Source of the DNA: Anaerovirgula multivorans
Lineage (GTDB): Bacteria; Bacillota; Clostridia; Peptostreptococcales; Natronincolaceae
Direction: 5' to 3'
DNA: 64,000 nt
Assembly (NCBI RefSeq): GCF_900188145.1
Contig: NZ_FZOJ01000023.1
Coordinates: 1 to 64,000, forward strand
Shown here: positions 61,270 through 64,000 of the stretch, piece by piece
Position numbering within the stretch: position 1 is the stretch's first letter
Layout: every line of letters starts with the position of its first letter
Translations under genes and position numbers: made by a program
The notes under the pieces: generated by a model
Told to the model about the DNA's origin: nothing
The model's database searches: none
What the model saw: the letters and a program-made list of their open reading frames with translations, nothing else

Positions 61270-62616
61270 TTATTCCCATACTAAAGCTTTAAAAGCATCT
61301 GAGCCAGCTTCTGTTGCCTTCAAGAAAATAGCCGCGTTACCAGCAACAGCCTTAGCGATAAAGTCAGTACGTACTTTGTCATAAGGTGTATGGGCATATT
61401 GTTCTTGCATTGGAGAGTAACCAATCGTTGGTTTTCTATCGATACCAGCTGTTTTACTTCCATCTGTACCAAAGTCCCAATATCCATATTTTACTGGTTG
61501 ACCAAGGGCTTCTAAAGCCTCTGCAGCAGCCTTGGTAAAGCCATGATCTCTAGGTGTCTTCCAAGCTGGCATAAGCTTTTCTGCTTCATATTCAATACCA
61601 GTATAGGAGACCTCTAAAGCAGTTTTAATTTTGACATCTGCCTTAAACTCTGGATCCTGTGCAGCTAATTCATCAATAATATCTTGAATTTGCTTTACAA
61701 CCTCTTCTACATTTTCTGTAGGGATAAATCTTCTATCTAGTGAAAGCATTGTTTTATCAGGAACGATGGACAATGCTCCAGGTGAACATTCAATAATATT
61801 TAAAGAAATAGATGATTGACCTAAGTCTACATCCTTTGGAAGACTAGGATATAGTTCATCCTTAATCTTTTGAATTAATGGTAATGACTTATAAATGGAG
61901 TTAATACCTAGCCAAGGTGCACTACCATGGGAGGTTCTGCCATAAACCGTTACTAACATTTCAACTCTTCCCCTATGACCACAGTAAAGCTTTAATGATG
62001 TAGCTTCCGAAGAAACCATAGCGTCATAGGTTAAACCCTTGGCTGGTAAAGTTTTATCGATAACATGCTTCATACCTACCATCTCAGCTGGCTCTTCCTG
62101 TACAACCCCTTGGAACATAAATGTGCCTTTAAAGTTATAACCCATTTCTCTAAGTTTTAACAATGCAGCACCAGCATAAATTTGAGCAGCTTCCCCAGCT
62201 TTTACGTCAGAAGCAGCACGTCCATGAATACATTCTGTTAAATCTTTAGCTGTCTTATCTTGGTTGTCTACTTCACATATATCAATTTCCCCACCATATG
62301 GGTCATAACCTTCCCAGTTATTTGCATCTCCGGGACTAACATGATCCATATGAGAATTGTACATAATGGTTGGCCCATCTTCCGTTCCCTTTACAAGTCC
62401 AAAAACATTTCCTTGATCATCTTTAAATGCTTCATCATAGCCTAATTTTTCCATTTCTGCTATCAATAAATCAGCCAATTCTCCTTCTTCTCCACTGATA
62501 CTTGGAGTTTGAACTAATTTTTGAGTGAACTCTACTACATCCGCCTTCATTTCTGCAGCAATTTCGTTAAGTTTTTTAAAGACTTCTTGCTCCATAATTG
62601 TTCCATTACCCATCAT
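61270..62616 (-). CDS. M20 metallo-amidohydrolase (YgeY-like)
   Basis: This 448-residue enzyme has the M20 metal ligands in NSHMDHVSPGDANNW (His and Asp), GVVQEEPAE (Glu pair) and a dimer domain with GHRGRVEML and GRTSHGSAPWLG. It is longer than E. coli YgeY. In this regulon the missing step is N-carbamoyl-beta-alanine hydrolysis, and an M20 enzyme could do it; this is inferred. It is the first gene of the sigma-54 unit, and AAGGAG precedes the ATG. Confidence 0.82.
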   Translation of the reverse strand: MMGNGTIMEQEVFKKLNEIAAEMKADVVEFTQKLVQTPSISGEEGELADLLIAEMEKLGYDEAFKDDQGNVFGLVKGTEDGPTIMYNSHMDHVSPGDANNWEGYDPYGGEIDICEVDNQDKTAKDLTECIHGRAASDVKAGEAAQIYAGAALLKLREMGYNFKGTFMFQGVVQEEPAEMVGMKHVIDKTLPAKGLTYDAMVSSEATSLKLYCGHRGRVEMLVTVYGRTSHGSAPWLGINSIYKSLPLIQKIKDELYPSLPKDVDLGQSSISLNIIECSPGALSIVPDKTMLSLDRRFIPTENVEEVVKQIQDIIDELAAQDPEFKADVKIKTALEVSYTGIEYEAEKLMPAWKTPRDHGFTKAAAEALEALGQPVKYGYWDFGTDGSKTAGIDRKPTIGYSPMQEQYAHTPYDKVRTDFIAKAVAGNAAIFLKATEAGSDAFKALVWE

Positions 62617-62711
62617 TGCAACACTCCTTCTAAAATATATTTTAAAGAATACTCTTTTGTAGAGTGATTCTTCCGATGCTATATCGTGTCATAGCTCTTG
62701 TCCTTTATATA

Positions 62712-62727
62712 TGCAAGTTTCATACCA
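62712..62727 (-). promoter_or_regulatory. Sigma-54 promoter
   Basis: On the minus strand TGGTATGAAACTTGCA, GG-N10-GC intact; the -24 box deviates from TGGCAC by C to T and C to T. It drives the amidohydrolase, preT and preA. Confidence 0.75.
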
Positions 62728-62799
62728 ATTATTTTCACTAATAGGAAATGGATTTTTGCAACATTTGTCCTTCTAGAAATTTGAATTTCTGCTGCTTTT

Positions 62800-62901
62800 G
62801 ATTCTAAACTGCATCAAAATCGAATAAAAATTAAAACTAGTTTGAAAATTCCCTAGTATCTGTATATTCCCACATTTTGATTTTTGATTCATAAATGTAT
62901 C
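62800..62901 (-). promoter_or_regulatory. Two upstream activator sites for the amidohydrolase-preTA unit
   Basis: Minus-strand GATGCAGTTTAGAATC (62815-62800) and GATACATTTATGAATC (62901-62886), centred at about -106 and -192 from the predicted start near 62701. Position and order (GATGCA proximal, GATACA distal) equal those of the 52122 unit. Confidence 0.7.
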
Positions 62902-63067
62902 CGTTTGATTCACATGTCTATCATTAATTATATTAGTTACTAAACGTAATATTCAGGGAAATACTTGACTTTAAGAGATGTTACCGTTAATATAGATTTG
63001 ATTTAAGAAAAGTAAGAGAATTCTTACCTAAAGATCATGAATAGTTTTATAGAAATGTGGTGTATTT

Positions 63068-63244
63068 ATGAAGGAAAAGATGATTAATTGCTATAAATGC
63101 AAATTTTTTTATATTACTTGGGATAAAAAATTTCCAAGGGGCTGCAGGTTTTTTGGGTTCAAAACCCACAAGCTCCCCTCTATTGCTGTGTTTGAATCAT
63201 CTCAAAAGCCTTGCTATGGCTTTCAAGAAAAGATTAATAAATAA
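63068..63244 (+). CDS. Small Cys-rich protein of the CYKC-TWD family
   Basis: The 58-residue protein begins MKEKMINCYKCKFFYITWDK and continues with FPRGCRFFGFKTHKLPS and QKPCYGFQEK. CxxCxxFxxTWD...P.GC...GFK is a conserved small-protein family in Clostridia that databases often label as uracil-DNA-glycosylase-like; the four Cys suggest a metal site. The ribosome binding site is weak (GTGGTG). It is convergent with psuG, 15 bp away. The label is from memory of the family and the function is unknown. Confidence 0.7.
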   Translation: MKEKMINCYKCKFFYITWDKKFPRGCRFFGFKTHKLPSIAVFESSQKPCYGFQEKINK

Positions 63245-63259
63245 TGTAAGTATATGAAT

Positions 63260-64000
63260 TTAGCTGATTTTCCCATAGTTTACTGCTAATGCTGCTCCTA
63301 CCTTAGCATTGTTATAGACTAGCTGTATATTGGCTTCTAAGCTTTTACCCTTAGTTATTTCCTTAATTGTGGCTAGTAGGAAGGGAGTCACCTCTTTTCC
63401 TGCTATCTCTTTCTCCTTAGTTTCTAAAACCGCCCTTTCAATAACTGCATTCATCAAGGATTCTTCCATAGCATAGGCTTCTGGAATAGGATTGGCAATA
63501 ACAACGCCTCCCTCTAATCCCATGTGCCATTTAGTTTTCAATATTTTTGCAAGGGTCTCTGTATCCTCCACCCTATGATCCACTATAAACCCACTTTTCC
63601 TAGTATAAAAAGCCGGAAAATCATTGGTTTGATAACCTATTACAGGTACTCCATGAGTTTCTAATACCTCTAGGGTTAATCCTAAATCCAAAATAGATTT
63701 GGCACCAGCACATACGACTGCCACATTGGTTCTGGCTAGCTCCATCAAGTCTGCTGAGATATCGAAGGTTTCCTGCGCCCCTCTATGGACACCACCAATT
63801 CCTCCCGTCACAAATACTTTGATTCCTGCCATTTCTGCAATAATCATAGTAGAGGCCACTGTAGTAGCTCCATTTTTACCTTCTCCTACAATATAGGGCA
63901 AGTCTCTTCTACTGACCTTAGCTACATCCTTAGCTTTTCCTAAAAACTCCAGCTCTTCATCGGTTAACCCTACCTTGATTTCTCCCTTTAAAATAGCTAT
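63260..64000 (-). CDS. psuG: Pseudouridine-5'-phosphate glycosidase, 5' end outside window
   Basis: The frame stays open to the window edge (246 codons seen; the family is ~300). [35 protein letters not shown] and [10 protein letters not shown] are family marks. The enzyme splits pseudouridine 5'-phosphate into uracil and ribose 5-phosphate. It could feed uracil to the adjacent PreTA route. An internal ATG at 63901 is not the true start because family sequence ([11 protein letters not shown]) continues upstream. Confidence 0.93.
   Translation of the reverse strand: MAILKGEIKVGLTDEELEFLGKAKDVAKVSRRDLPYIVGEGKNGATTVASTMIIAEMAGIKVFVTGGIGGVHRGAQETFDISADLMELARTNVAVVCAGAKSILDLGLTLEVLETHGVPVIGYQTNDFPAFYTRKSGFIVDHRVEDTETLAKILKTKWHMGLEGGVVIANPIPEAYAMEESLMNAVIERAVLETKEKEIAGKEVTPFLLATIKEITKGKSLEANIQLVYNNAKVGAALAVNYGKIS

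Overview
The window is a low-GC stretch of a spore-forming Clostridia chromosome. The codon and base use, spore-coat (CotF-like) genes, class I PurE/PurK plus small PurL/PurS/PurQ, a HrcA/CIRCE-type groESL operon and an agr quorum-sensing locus all fit an Alkaliphilus-like anaerobe; the genus is an inference. No rRNA, tRNA or CRISPR array was found.

Layout. (1) 1-2.2 kb is a graveyard: a truncated copy of agrA, remnants of IS3 and IS256 transposases, a MATE-transporter fragment and a stray copy of the purD 3' end. (2) 2.2-12.4 kb is an accessory region of secreted proteins (LRR lipoprotein, two further lipoproteins, a CARDB metalloprotease), a REP-associated transposase, and an agr system (agrB-agrD facing agrA-agrC). 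Two copies of a regulatory module carry 21-bp-period direct repeats arranged as a large inverted repeat, a promoter, and an identical 11-residue micropeptide. (3) 12.4-29.8 kb is purine metabolism on the minus strand: guaB and guaA, a guanine/hypoxanthine permease, then purK-E-C-S-Q-L-F-M-N-H-D. Guanine-class riboswitches with terminators precede guaB and the permease. (4) 29.8-33.5 kb holds a thioesterase, an aldo-keto reductase, two spore-coat genes and a small membrane protein. (5) 33.7-43.1 kb resembles the E. coli ydjXYZ-ynjABCDEF region: three-domain rhodanese, ABC importer with two separate permeases, CDP-alcohol phosphatidyltransferase, TVP38-family membrane protein, CCG-type Fe-S protein and a one-domain rhodanese lipoprotein. 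(6) 43.2-51.1 kb holds integrase and transposase remnants, groESL with a perfect CIRCE, a DUF554 protein, an Ogg-type glycosylase, a PepSY-like protein and an unusual chemoreceptor.

(7) 51.1-63.2 kb appears to be a sigma-54 regulon for reductive pyrimidine breakdown. Three transcription units carry matching GG-N10-GC (-24/-12) promoters and a 16-bp palindrome (GATRCA-N4-TGTATC) centred about 105 bp upstream of each predicted start, with additional copies at about -191 to -293. The units encode an acylating aldehyde dehydrogenase plus class III aminotransferase; an NCS1 transporter plus dihydropyrimidinase; and an M20 amidohydrolase plus PreT and PreA. Together they could take up a pyrimidine, reduce it, open the ring, release beta-alanine, transaminate it and capture the semialdehyde as an acyl-CoA. 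A psuG gene running off the right edge could supply uracil from pseudouridine phosphate.

The two most novel signals are the sigma-54 operator set and the duplicated agr-linked micropeptide module, in which the two peptide copies differ only by synonymous changes.
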